NCBI RefSeq assembly: GCF_003049645.1
Contig: NZ_PYWK01000002.1
Location: 186,001-250,000 of the forward strand
Length of the DNA stretch: 64,000 nt
Reading direction: 5' to 3'
Source of the DNA: Metasolibacillus fluoroglycofenilyticus
Lineage (GTDB): Bacteria > Bacillota > Bacilli > Bacillales_A > Planococcaceae
Shown here: in pieces, positions 10,301 through 17,859 of the stretch
How positions within the stretch are numbered: the first letter of the stretch is position 1
How the letters are laid out: every line of letters begins with the position of its first letter
Made by a program: the position numbers and the translations under genes
Notes under the pieces: model-generated
What the model saw: the letters and a program-made list of their open reading frames with translations, nothing else
Databases searched by the model: none
Told to the model about the DNA's origin: nothing

Positions 10301-11203
10301 ATGACGAGCTCAAAACCAATTGCGCAAAATATTATAGACGGTACAATCTTTGAAATTAAGTTAACAGAGGATTTAGAGGAACAAATTAATTATCATTTTG
10401 AGGACTATGCAATTGCTATATTTACGCAGGATTATCATCATTTACGTTCAGATTATATTCCTATCCATTGGCATAATGCGCTGCAAATGATTTGGGTGTA
10501 TCAAGGCTCACTTGAGTATCAAATTAATAATAAAGTTATTACGATAACAGAAAATTCACTTTTACTTATTAATAATAAGCAGCTCCATAGCTCTAAAACG
10601 ATTGACCAAAACGCCAATGTACTATGCATTAATTTCGATTTAAACTTTTTTCATCCAAAGCTGCTAACAGCACATGTGGAGCCATTTTTCGAGAAAAATC
10701 CGTTTGCCTATTATTTGCTACCATTATCGCTTGAACAAAAGGTGAAGCTAGCTGAATGGATAGACAGCCAAAAACCAGCACTCTTTTCAGTTATCGCTTT
10801 TTTAACAATGTTGATAGAACATTTACTCACACATTATGATGCTGCAACGAAAAATAATGAGGAAAATGAAATAGCTGTTTTCAATCAAATGCTGCAATAC
10901 ATCCAGAAAAATTACAGAAATACTATTACAGTCAATGACTTAACAAGCTGTGCATTAATTAATAAAAATACTTGCACGCGGCTATTTCAAAAATACACAC
11001 GTTTACCACCAATAAAATTTATTAACAAACACCGACTTTATATAGCGCAAGATTTGATTCTTCATACAAATAAATCAATTTCTGCAATTAGCGAGGAGGT
11101 TGGCTTTAACCAAGTAAGCTATTTTGTAGAGCTATTCCGTAAAAATTATCATCTTGCGCCACTTCAATACCGCAATAAATATCGAGTACAAACAAATGTT
11201 TAA
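10301..11203 (+). CDS. AraC-family transcriptional regulator
   Basis: A 300-residue activator-type regulator with an N-terminal cupin-like ligand domain (about 30-180) and a C-terminal double helix-turn-helix (about 205-300) ending with the family signature ISEEVGFNQVSYFVELFRKN. It is divergent from the hydrolase-deacylase-dpaL operon across a 312-nt AT-rich intergenic region, so it is the obvious candidate to control that operon. The TetR gene follows 19 nt after it on the same strand. Confidence 0.9.
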   Translation: MTSSKPIAQNIIDGTIFEIKLTEDLEEQINYHFEDYAIAIFTQDYHHLRSDYIPIHWHNALQMIWVYQGSLEYQINNKVITITENSLLLINNKQLHSSKTIDQNANVLCINFDLNFFHPKLLTAHVEPFFEKNPFAYYLLPLSLEQKVKLAEWIDSQKPALFSVIAFLTMLIEHLLTHYDAATKNNEENEIAVFNQMLQYIQKNYRNTITVNDLTSCALINKNTCTRLFQKYTRLPPIKFINKHRLYIAQDLILHTNKSISAISEEVGFNQVSYFVELFRKNYHLAPLQYRNKYRVQTNV

Positions 11204-11222
11204 TTTCTAGGGAGGCGTTACT

Positions 11223-11801
11223 TTGACGGTAAAAGAAGATATTCGTATACAAAAAACTCGACAAAAATTATTCGATGCCTATATTGATATTTTAAAAACA
11301 ACAGACTCCAATGACGTCACAGTACAAATTCTTGCAGGCAAAGCGCAAATTAATCGAGTTACTTTTTATAAGCATTATCAAAACTTTGCCAACTTCCATT
11401 CGCAATTTATCGAGCATCATATTTTAACCATCTATGAATTTATGAGGCCTCTAAATTATCAACCATATACAAGGGGCTTTGAACAGCAGGCATTATCCGA
11501 TTTATTTTCATTTATTCAAGAGCATGGGACGACATACACAGTATTATTTACTTCGCCTCATATTCCAGAATTTAATCAAGCTTTATTAAGTTTTTTTCAG
11601 CAAAAGCTGACACAGCATACGGACGAATTATCACGCTTTGATTTTCCAGGTGTTGGTGTTAACCGATTGGTAGTTGCTTGGTACGGTGTCTCTGCTTTAC
11701 TCGGCACAATTATTATGTGGGTACAATCTGGATATCCCTTTAGCCCACAGCAATTAGCAAATATGTTTTGCAAGCTTGCACCAAATGCGGAAGAAAAATA
11801 G
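11223..11801 (+). CDS. TetR/AcrR-family regulator
   Basis: A 192-residue one-domain repressor with an N-terminal helix-turn-helix (NRVTFYKHYQNFANF, about 45-60) and a helical ligand-binding C-terminus. It starts with TTG, supported by GGGAGG about 7 nt upstream. It lies between the AraC gene and the alcohol dehydrogenase on the same strand, and probably regulates the dehydrogenase or is co-transcribed with it. Confidence 0.82.
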   Translation: MTVKEDIRIQKTRQKLFDAYIDILKTTDSNDVTVQILAGKAQINRVTFYKHYQNFANFHSQFIEHHILTIYEFMRPLNYQPYTRGFEQQALSDLFSFIQEHGTTYTVLFTSPHIPEFNQALLSFFQQKLTQHTDELSRFDFPGVGVNRLVVAWYGVSALLGTIIMWVQSGYPFSPQQLANMFCKLAPNAEEK

Positions 11802-11876
11802 ACTACATTTCTTTTGATTTTGTTTATTTTCTCCCATCCATTCTCTCTTATACTAGTAGTAAGAAAAGGGGGAATC

Positions 11877-12914
11877 ATGATGACAACTTATTATAATGCT
11901 GGTATTTACAAAGGTGCGAATTGCGTAGCAGTAGAGCAATGTCCAATGCCGAAAGTTGGCCCAAATGATGTATTGCTAAAAAATTTGCGCGGAGGTATTT
12001 GTGGTACAGATATTAATATTGTGAAATACGGCTCGGAAATGGGAATTCGCTTTGACAAAGAATTTGGTCATGAATTTGCTGGCATAATTGAAGCAAAGGG
12101 CGAGAATGTATTGAGCTTAGAAGTAGGTATGTTTGTTGCGGTGAACCCAATCACAGCAAAACGAGCAGGTCGTCGCTTTAGCCTTGAGGCAGGCGGATTT
12201 TCACAATATGTATTAATTGAAGATGCGAAGATTCATCATAACTTATTTCCATTGAACGACACTGTGTCACCTGATGAAGGGGCATTGGTTGAACCAATGA
12301 GTGTTGGAACACACGGTGCATTTTCGGTGAACCCGCAGGGGGATGAGAATATCGTCATTTTAGGTGCGGGACCAATTGGCTTATCAGCCGCCGCAATGTT
12401 AATCGGTGAAGGGATTACAAATGTTGCAGTTGTCGATATGGTGGACTGGCGCTTAGAAAAAGCAAGGGAAATTGGTGCACAAGTGATTGACACTTCGAAA
12501 ATATCATTACAAGAAGGTTTAACAAATATTTTTGGGTCAGTTAATGTCTATGGTGTAGATGTACCAAATGTAGATGCCTTCGTTGACGCTGCTGGTGCTG
12601 CTCCATTGTTCCACCAAGTTATGCAAATAGTGAAGCCTAACGCCCGCATCGCAATCATCGCGGTATATAAAGATGAGATACCTGTAAGCTTAGCACAAGT
12701 TATGAGCAAGGAAGTAAAAATTATCGGTGCATCAGGCTACACGAATGAGGATATTTTAAAAGTAATTAATCATTTAAACAATAGAAAAACTTCGATTGCG
12801 ACGATGATTACACATACGTATCCGCTGAGTGAAATTCAAGCAGCTTTTGATACCGCCATTGCTGCGAAAGATTCAATTAAAGTAATCGTTGATTTAGAGG
12901 GTGACGTATCATAA
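11877..12914 (+). CDS. Zinc-type alcohol dehydrogenase (MDR superfamily)
   Basis: A medium-chain NAD(P)-dependent dehydrogenase of 345 residues, closest in architecture to the sorbitol/butanediol dehydrogenase branch. Visible features are the catalytic-zinc Cys in GGICGTDINI, FGHEFAG, and the Rossmann motif GAGPIGLSAA near residue 160. The usual four-cysteine structural zinc loop is missing: the region reads NPITAKRAGRRFSLEAGG. The frame is open upstream, but ATG 11877 follows AAAAGGGGG and begins MMTTYYNAGIY. A terminator hairpin overlaps its stop. Substrate unknown. Confidence 0.85.
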   Translation: MMTTYYNAGIYKGANCVAVEQCPMPKVGPNDVLLKNLRGGICGTDINIVKYGSEMGIRFDKEFGHEFAGIIEAKGENVLSLEVGMFVAVNPITAKRAGRRFSLEAGGFSQYVLIEDAKIHHNLFPLNDTVSPDEGALVEPMSVGTHGAFSVNPQGDENIVILGAGPIGLSAAAMLIGEGITNVAVVDMVDWRLEKAREIGAQVIDTSKISLQEGLTNIFGSVNVYGVDVPNVDAFVDAAGAAPLFHQVMQIVKPNARIAIIAVYKDEIPVSLAQVMSKEVKIIGASGYTNEDILKVINHLNNRKTSIATMITHTYPLSEIQAAFDTAIAAKDSIKVIVDLEGDVS

Positions 12915-12940
12915 GCGGTGCGTTGCCAGCTTATGATACG
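12905..12940 (+). terminator. Rho-independent-type hairpin overlapping the stop
   Basis: CGTATCATAAGC and GCTTATGATACG form a perfect 12-bp stem around the loop GGTGCGTTGCCA. The dehydrogenase stop codon lies inside the stem. The GTGC-GTTGCC loop recurs in hairpins at 16982, 32392 and 59066, so this is probably part of a repeat family. Confidence 0.7.
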
Positions 12941-13327
12941 CTGTTGTTAGTGTTTTTATAAAGTGGTACTTAAGTGGAGAAGATTGGGCTTTCTTTGAAA
13001 AGCGGGATTGTTTTTTTTAGATAAAAAGAGTTCAATGCACTTTATGGGAGCGTGCTTTTGTAGAACACTAATCTAAAGGAGTTGTCCGAAAAGTCCATTT
13101 TGTTTTGACATCGCAGTGAAATAAATGTTTTCATCGCTTCACTTTTATTGAAGGATAACGCTGCTAAGGCCCATGTTCATCCCATTTTTAAAAGAGGGGG
13201 TTCTCTGTTTATCCCGTATTAACAAATTTGTTTGCGACGAGTAACCGCAGGAGCAAAGACCCCCACTGATTGAAGGTTCACTTTATATGAATCAACATTT
13301 TGTGAAACATCATCGCTCCTGTCAAGT
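12941..13327. repeat. Repeat-rich gap: family 1 element (minus) with other repeats inside
   Basis: No gene is seen. From 13081 the sequence begins GTTGTCCGAAAAGTCC, the same terminus as the right end of the element at 32391-32592 read on the opposite strand. It continues with matching internal blocks (CATCCCATTTTTAAAAGAG; CATTTTGTGAAACATCATCG). The copy is interrupted at about 13225-13290 by a family 2 motif (GCGACGAGTAACCGCAGGAG) and a fragment of the 150-bp unit found at 26391 (CCCCACTGATTGAAGG). Confidence 0.6.
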
Positions 13328-14056
13328 TTAACTACTTATAAAGCGCAGTGCCTTACTTAATGTTGTTGGCACTACTGAGGCATGGTTTTCTTCTAGTGCG
13401 ACATAAAATTGGGCTAGTAAACTAGCACTATGGCGATTATTATAGAAGGTCATGGCGTCATCCACCATTTCACCTTCCTCTCCGCCAACGTAAATTGCAA
13501 CAGGTGTTAATCTTTTTTCTGTTGTTTCATGTAAAATTTGCAATAACTCATGGTTATTCCACCAAATTGAAGGGCTTACAGCTACATATTTTTCAAATAA
13601 ATTAGATTCTGTTAAATAGCACCAAAGTGAAAATAAACCACCTAATGAATGCCCATATAAAGAAAAGTGTGCACGATTCACATTATAATTAGCACAAATA
13701 TATGGGATTAACTCCTCAATAAAAAACTGCTTAAAATCTGCTGCACCTCCTACAGGAACTGGCTCTATTTTCTTTCCTTTATACGTAGGAAAATGATATT
13801 GCTCAGCCGGTGCAGTGAAATCATAAAATCGACGATTCCTATCTCCATCCTGATTATGTCCGACACTTACAATAATATTTGGCTGAACCCCTGTTTTCTC
13901 GCTCATAAGCATTTGATTTTCCATCGCAATAAACATCATCTGTGCATAGCGCTGTCCATCTAATACAAAAATGACAGGAAAGCCACCCTCTGGAGCAGGT
14001 GTTTCTGGTACAAATACTTCGATTGGATAATCATACTTACAATAAGTTGAATACAT
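13328..14056 (-). CDS. Alpha/beta hydrolase, BesA/IroE/Fes-like siderophore esterase
   Basis: A 242-residue esterase of the putative-esterase (Esterase D/Fes) family. The nucleophile elbow GHSLGGLFSLW is near residue 115, and the catalytic His is in EENHASVV near the C-terminus. The family hydrolyses trilactone or related siderophore esters to release iron in the cytoplasm. The role is supported by position: it lies 29 nt downstream of a small gene whose promoter contains an 18/19 match to the Fur box. No signal peptide is seen, as in cytoplasmic BesA. The exact siderophore is unknown. Confidence 0.82.
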   Translation of the reverse strand: MYSTYCKYDYPIEVFVPETPAPEGGFPVIFVLDGQRYAQMMFIAMENQMLMSEKTGVQPNIIVSVGHNQDGDRNRRFYDFTAPAEQYHFPTYKGKKIEPVPVGGAADFKQFFIEELIPYICANYNVNRAHFSLYGHSLGGLFSLWCYLTESNLFEKYVAVSPSIWWNNHELLQILHETTEKRLTPVAIYVGGEEGEMVDDAMTFYNNRHSASLLAQFYVALEENHASVVPTTLSKALRFISS

Positions 14057-14085
14057 GAATATACCTCCGTCTTAAATTAGTAAAG

Positions 14086-14418
14086 CTATGCGAGCACTTT
14101 TTCTTTTTTCGTATTTTCAAGTATTTCCTTGATTAGCTTATAAGAAAAACAAACTGGCGTCCCCTGCTCATCATATAAAATTTGTGCATCAATATTGAAT
14201 ACCTGTTTTAACACATCATTTGGCAAAAGCTTGACGACTTTCACTAGTCCTTTGCGAATACCCTTTTTAATACCTCCTGCCAATAATATATACTCGCCTC
14301 TTTTAAATACATGGCATGTAATCATTTTAGAAGTTTTTTCGAATTCCTCTGACTTCAAATTTTGAAAAATAGGTATATGTGAAAAACAATATGTTCTCGA
14401 ACAAGTCACTATAAACAC
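14086..14418 (-). CDS. Small protein with truncated CRP/FNR-like N-terminus
   Basis: A 110-residue protein I do not recognise as a whole. Residues 5-50 (CSRTYCFSHIPIFQNLKSEE, then FKRGEYILLAG) match the start of Bacillales CRP/FNR-type cyclic-nucleotide-binding domains. The rest of that domain and the helix-turn-helix are absent. The last 60 residues (LPNDVLKQVFNIDAQILYDE) are unfamiliar. It may be a fusion formed by deletion, or a genuine short regulator. It is first in a two-gene unit with the siderophore-type esterase and has its own Fur/Fnr-like promoter, which argues it is still expressed. Confidence 0.55.
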   Translation of the reverse strand: MFIVTCSRTYCFSHIPIFQNLKSEEFEKTSKMITCHVFKRGEYILLAGGIKKGIRKGLVKVVKLLPNDVLKQVFNIDAQILYDEQGTPVCFSYKLIKEILENTKKEKVLA

Positions 14419-14437
14419 CTCTTAAAATTCTCTTTTT

Positions 14438-14453
14438 TGTAATGCACATCACA
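14438..14453. promoter_or_regulatory. Fnr/Crp-type palindrome (downstream site)
   Basis: TGTAA-N6-TCACA, one substitution from the TGTGA-N6-TCACA consensus. It lies about 26 nt downstream of the predicted transcription start of the small gene/esterase unit, a position expected to repress. Confidence 0.55.
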
Positions 14454-14478
14454 GCATAGACAACATCTCTATCGTATA

Positions 14479-14507
14479 ATTTTATCAATAATGATAATCA
14501 TTATCAA
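14479..14507 (-). promoter_or_regulatory. Promoter with an embedded Fur box
   Basis: Minus strand: -35 TTGATA (14507-14502), a 17-nt spacer, -10 TAAAAT (14484-14479). The 19-nt sequence at 14487-14505 matches the Fur consensus GATAATGATAATCATTATC at 18 of 19 positions and fills the spacer. Iron repression of the esterase unit is strongly predicted. Confidence 0.85.
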
Positions 14508-14518
14508 ATATTCTTTTC

Positions 14519-14534
14519 TGTGACACGCATCACA
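14519..14534. promoter_or_regulatory. Fnr/Crp-type palindrome (upstream site)
   Basis: TGTGACACGCATCACA is an exact TGTGA-N6-TCACA palindrome, the Bacillus Fnr/E. coli Crp type. Its centre is about 54 nt upstream of the predicted start site of the small gene/esterase unit. Together with the Fur box it suggests joint control by iron and oxygen or redox state. Confidence 0.7.
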
Positions 14535-14621
14535 TAATAGCAAAATAAAATAGGACCATCTGAAAAGTACGTTCGCACTCTTTCAAACAATCCTATTTTT
14601 CCTATATAATTCGTAGTCGAC

Positions 14622-15248
14622 TTAATATTCCGAGCTATGTGTGCACTGAGTATCGTCGTAATGAATCGTAAAGTACTTTGCAAAAGTACCTAAAATTGAT
14701 GTTATCTTCATTGTCATTTCGGCTGGACTACTCATAAATCCACCTTCAATCCAATCTTGAATCATACCTGCAGTACCAAATGCCATATAGCGCTTTTGAT
14801 ATTGGTCGTCGGTATTGGCATCATTGTACTTAAATTGAAAATGACGTATTAACATATGATATATTTTATCAGGTAATTGGCGATGAATGCTTGGCAAAGT
14901 ATCTTCCACTAATAGCAAGGAAAAATAATCGCGATAATCATAAATAAAATAAAACAAATCAAAAGATAAATTACTCATTTTCATGACATCAATCGGAATG
15001 TCTCTTTTATATTTGCACATACTATAGTGCTGGATTAGCTCAGACATCTCCTGCATTAGCTCTTCTACTAAATCTTGCTTATCCTGATAATGCAAATAAA
15101 AGGTTGTTCGATTATAACCGGCATCTGTCACAATATCCTTCACTGTTACAGCATTGTAGCCTTTTTCGTGAACCATTTTAATAAATGATTTTTTCAAAAA
15201 CTGCTTTGTTCTTTCTGCTTGAACTGAATGCGTTTTCAAATAATTCAC
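14622..15248 (-). CDS. TetR-family regulator
   Basis: A 208-residue repressor with helix-turn-helix GYNRTTFYLHYQDKQDLVEE at about residues 44-63 and a helical C-terminal domain of the TetR_C_7/DhaS-like type. It is divergent from two SDR genes starting at 15379, which it most likely controls. The 130-nt intergenic region is AT-rich and would hold the operator, but I do not see a clear palindrome. Confidence 0.87.
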   Translation of the reverse strand: MNYLKTHSVQAERTKQFLKKSFIKMVHEKGYNAVTVKDIVTDAGYNRTTFYLHYQDKQDLVEELMQEMSELIQHYSMCKYKRDIPIDVMKMSNLSFDLFYFIYDYRDYFSLLLVEDTLPSIHRQLPDKIYHMLIRHFQFKYNDANTDDQYQKRYMAFGTAGMIQDWIEGGFMSSPAEMTMKITSILGTFAKYFTIHYDDTQCTHSSEY

Positions 15249-15378
15249 CTCAAAATCGACACTTTTTCTAAAAATGTAGTATTTCTTTACATTTTAAAGG
15301 GTATTAATGATTGGTGAAAGTAATTTGATTGCCTACAATGAAATTGTAACAATTATATAACAGAAACGAGGAGATTAA

Positions 15379-16152
15379 GTGAAACGATTTGAAGATAAAG
15401 TGGTCATCATTACAGGGGCTGCTGGCGGAATCGGAAAAGAAATCGCCCGTAAATTAGCTGGTGAAGGTGCAAAATTAGCGCTTGTCGATTTAAACGAAGG
15501 TGCATTACATGAAGTGATGACAGAGCTAGAGCTTCCAGAGGATAAAACACTTTTAGTAAAAGCGGATGTATCAAAAGAAGCAGATGTTAAAAATTATGTT
15601 GAGCAAACTCTAGTGAAATTTGGCAAAATTGATGGCTTTGCTAATAACGCAGGTGTTGAAGGTCCAGCAAAACCTCTCGAAGAGCTTACAGAGCAAGATT
15701 TTGACTTTGTTTATAGCATTAATGTAAAGGGTGCATTTTTCGGCATTAAATATGTACTTCCTGTTATGAAGCAACAAAAGCAAGGCTCAATCGTGAATAC
15801 GGCTTCAGTAGCAGGCTTAATTGGTTCACCAAATATGCTACTTTATAACTCCTCAAAACATGCATTAATGGGAATTAATAAAGTGGCAGCTATTGAGGCA
15901 GCGCCATTTAATGTCCGTGTAAATACAGTAAACCCTGGAGTTATCAATACGCAAATGATGCGTCATATTGAAGAAAAAGTTGCCCCAGGCGCAAGTGAGG
16001 TAGCACGTGCTGCTTATAATGATGCCGTACCTTTGAAACGCTACGGAGAGCCAGAAGAAGTGGCGAATGTTGTAGCCTTCTTATTATCAGATGAATCATC
16101 GTATGTAAGCTCTTCATCTTACACTGTTGATGGTGCATTATATAACGTTTAA
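15379..16152 (+). CDS. Short-chain dehydrogenase/reductase
   Basis: A 257-residue NAD(P)-dependent SDR. It has the TGxxxGIG cofactor motif (TGAAGGIGKEIA, residues 13-20), the NNAG motif, a catalytic Ser in NTASVAG, and the YxxxK pair in YNSSK near residue 157. GTG start with GAGGAG about 7 nt upstream. It forms an operon with a second, clearly paralogous SDR 31 nt downstream. The C-terminus ends SSSYTVDGALYNV where most SDRs have a glycine-rich DGG. Substrate unknown. Confidence 0.88.
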   Translation: MKRFEDKVVIITGAAGGIGKEIARKLAGEGAKLALVDLNEGALHEVMTELELPEDKTLLVKADVSKEADVKNYVEQTLVKFGKIDGFANNAGVEGPAKPLEELTEQDFDFVYSINVKGAFFGIKYVLPVMKQQKQGSIVNTASVAGLIGSPNMLLYNSSKHALMGINKVAAIEAAPFNVRVNTVNPGVINTQMMRHIEEKVAPGASEVARAAYNDAVPLKRYGEPEEVANVVAFLLSDESSYVSSSSYTVDGALYNV

Positions 16153-16183
16153 TCATTCTATACGGAAATAATTAAGGGGGAAA

Positions 16184-16972
16184 ATGACAATGAAACGATT
16201 TGAAGATAAAGTAATTATTATTACAGGTGGGGGCTCTGGTTTAGGTCAAGCTTCTGCATTACAGCTAGCTTTAGAAGGTGCAAAACTTGTATTAGTTGAC
16301 TTAAATGAAGCTGGCTTAAAGGAGACACAAGCAAAAATTGCTGAAGTCGAGCCAAGTGCTGAAACATTATTATTAACAGCAAACGTAGCCGATGAAAAAG
16401 CGGTCGAAGGATATGTACAAGCAACTGTCGACAAATTCGGCAAAATCGATGGCTTCTTTAACAATGCCGGCATAGAAGGCAAGCAAAATTTAACAGAGGA
16501 TTTTGGCATTGAAGAATTCCAAAAAGTAGTTTCCATTAATTTGAATGGCGTGTTTTACGGAATGAAATACGTACTAAAAGTAATGAAGGAGCAAGGTTTC
16601 GGCTCCATTGTTAACACGGCTTCAGTTGGGGGTATTCGCGGTGTTGGTAATCAATCTGGCTATGCTGCAAGTAAGCATGGAGTTGTTGGCTTAACACGTA
16701 ACTCAGGTGTTGAATATGGACAGTACGGAATTTCAATTAAAGCAATTGCACCGGGAGCAATTATGACACCAATGGTAGAGGGCTCACTCCGTCAAATAGG
16801 TGGAGACAATTGGGAAGAGGTTGGGAAGGAATTTGTAAAACCAAATCCAATGAGACGTTTCGGTAAACCAGAGGAAGTTGGCTATCTTGTAGCATTTCTA
16901 TTATCGAATCAAGCAGATTTTATCAACGGTGTTGTTGTTCCAATCGACGGCGGTCAATCATATAAATACTAA
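16184..16972 (+). CDS. Short-chain dehydrogenase/reductase (paralogue)
   Basis: A 262-residue SDR that shares its opening (MKRFEDKV-IITG) with the preceding gene, so the two arose by tandem duplication. Visible motifs are TGGGSGLGQA, NNAG, NTASVGG, YAASK and the C-terminal PIDGG. Start at 16184 or the second ATG at 16190; AGGGGG precedes both. The operon ends at the hairpin at 16982. The substrate is not inferable from sequence. Confidence 0.88.
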   Translation: MTMKRFEDKVIIITGGGSGLGQASALQLALEGAKLVLVDLNEAGLKETQAKIAEVEPSAETLLLTANVADEKAVEGYVQATVDKFGKIDGFFNNAGIEGKQNLTEDFGIEEFQKVVSINLNGVFYGMKYVLKVMKEQGFGSIVNTASVGGIRGVGNQSGYAASKHGVVGLTRNSGVEYGQYGISIKAIAPGAIMTPMVEGSLRQIGGDNWEEVGKEFVKPNPMRRFGKPEEVGYLVAFLLSNQADFINGVVVPIDGGQSYKY

Positions 16973-16981
16973 AATGGGTGT

Positions 16982-17025
16982 AGCGCTAAACAAGCCGTGC
17001 GGTTGCCGGCTTGTTTAGCGCTTTT
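16982..17025 (+). terminator. Strong terminator of the SDR operon
   Basis: AGCGCTAAACAAGCCG pairs with CGGCTTGTTTAGCGCT around the loop TGCGGTTGC, followed by TTTT. The loop belongs to the GTGC-(N)-TTGCC type that recurs in this window. Confidence 0.8.
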
Positions 17026-17039
17026 GATGGTGTTTTATA

Positions 17040-17181
17040 AAATGAAGATAAACACTGTTAAAGCTAATGTTCATCCCATTTTTAAAAGAGAAGGTCTCTC
17101 CCCATTTATTGGAATCCGCATTTTGTCAAACATCATCACTACTCCCCAAAATGCCGACTACGCATAGCTTTTCGAACAGCT
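17040..17181 (-). repeat. Dispersed repeat family 1 (minus copy)
   Basis: Read on the minus strand, it starts GAGCTGTTCGAAAAGC. It carries a GTCGGCATTTTGG arm, then GTAGTGATGATGTTTGACAA and CATTAGCTTTAACAGTG, all matching the copy at 32391-32592. Confidence 0.6.
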
Positions 17182-17191
17182 CCCCCTTCAA

Positions 17192-17824
17192 TTATTCAGC
17201 TACGACAGTAAATCGTTGCTTTAAATGTTGAGCATTCTCAATTTCATCCACCACTGCAATAGCATAATCTGCATAACTAATATAGCTTTCACCCTTTGAA
17301 TTTATAAGGAGACGGTCTTTGCCTAATTGATATGCTCCTGTTCTTTTTCCCTCTGCATCAAAAAAAGCAGATGGGCTAATAAATGTCCATGTTAAATCAG
17401 TTGTTTGCTGTAATTCTTCTAAATTGCGCCCTTGTCCTTTTGCTGTTGGCTTCACTACTTCTGGAAATTCCTCTGTATCGATTAGCTTTAGCGTTTTATT
17501 TTCATCGACATATAAGCTACCCGCACCACCGACAACGATTAGTCGCGTTGCTGAACCTTTTAACGCCTCTATTAATGTGCGTCCTACATTTATATGCGCT
17601 TGTTCTTCGCCAAGTGGCGCACCAAAAGCATTGACAACTACTTCAAATGAAGTTAAATCTGCTGCTGTCAGCTTAAGAACATCTTTTTCGATAACTGCTG
17701 TATTATTATCTTGTAATTTTACTTTATCTCTTACGATAGCAGTCATTTCATGCCCACGGCTAGCTGCTTCTTTTAAAATAAGATTTCCTGCTTTTCCACT
17801 TGCTCCAATTACTGCAATTTTCAT
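17192..17824 (-). CDS. NAD(P)H-binding (NmrA/YwnB-like) oxidoreductase
   Basis: A 210-residue atypical SDR with the nucleotide motif GASGKAGNLIL at residues 7-17 and the LIVVGGAGSLYV strand-turn typical of the NAD(P)H-binding family of flavin/quinone reductase-like proteins. It lacks the classical YxxxK. The ATG at 17824 has GGAGG 6 nt upstream, whereas the in-frame TTG at 17839 overlaps that site. It lies downstream of the LLM-type flavin enzyme on the same strand with a 20-nt gap to the mapped stop, so they are probably co-transcribed. Confidence 0.82.
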   Translation of the reverse strand: MKIAVIGASGKAGNLILKEAASRGHEMTAIVRDKVKLQDNNTAVIEKDVLKLTAADLTSFEVVVNAFGAPLGEEQAHINVGRTLIEALKGSATRLIVVGGAGSLYVDENKTLKLIDTEEFPEVVKPTAKGQGRNLEELQQTTDLTWTFISPSAFFDAEGKRTGAYQLGKDRLLINSKGESYISYADYAIAVVDEIENAQHLKQRFTVVAE

Positions 17825-17859
17825 TTTCTTTTCCTCCAATTTTATGCTGAATGCTGTTG

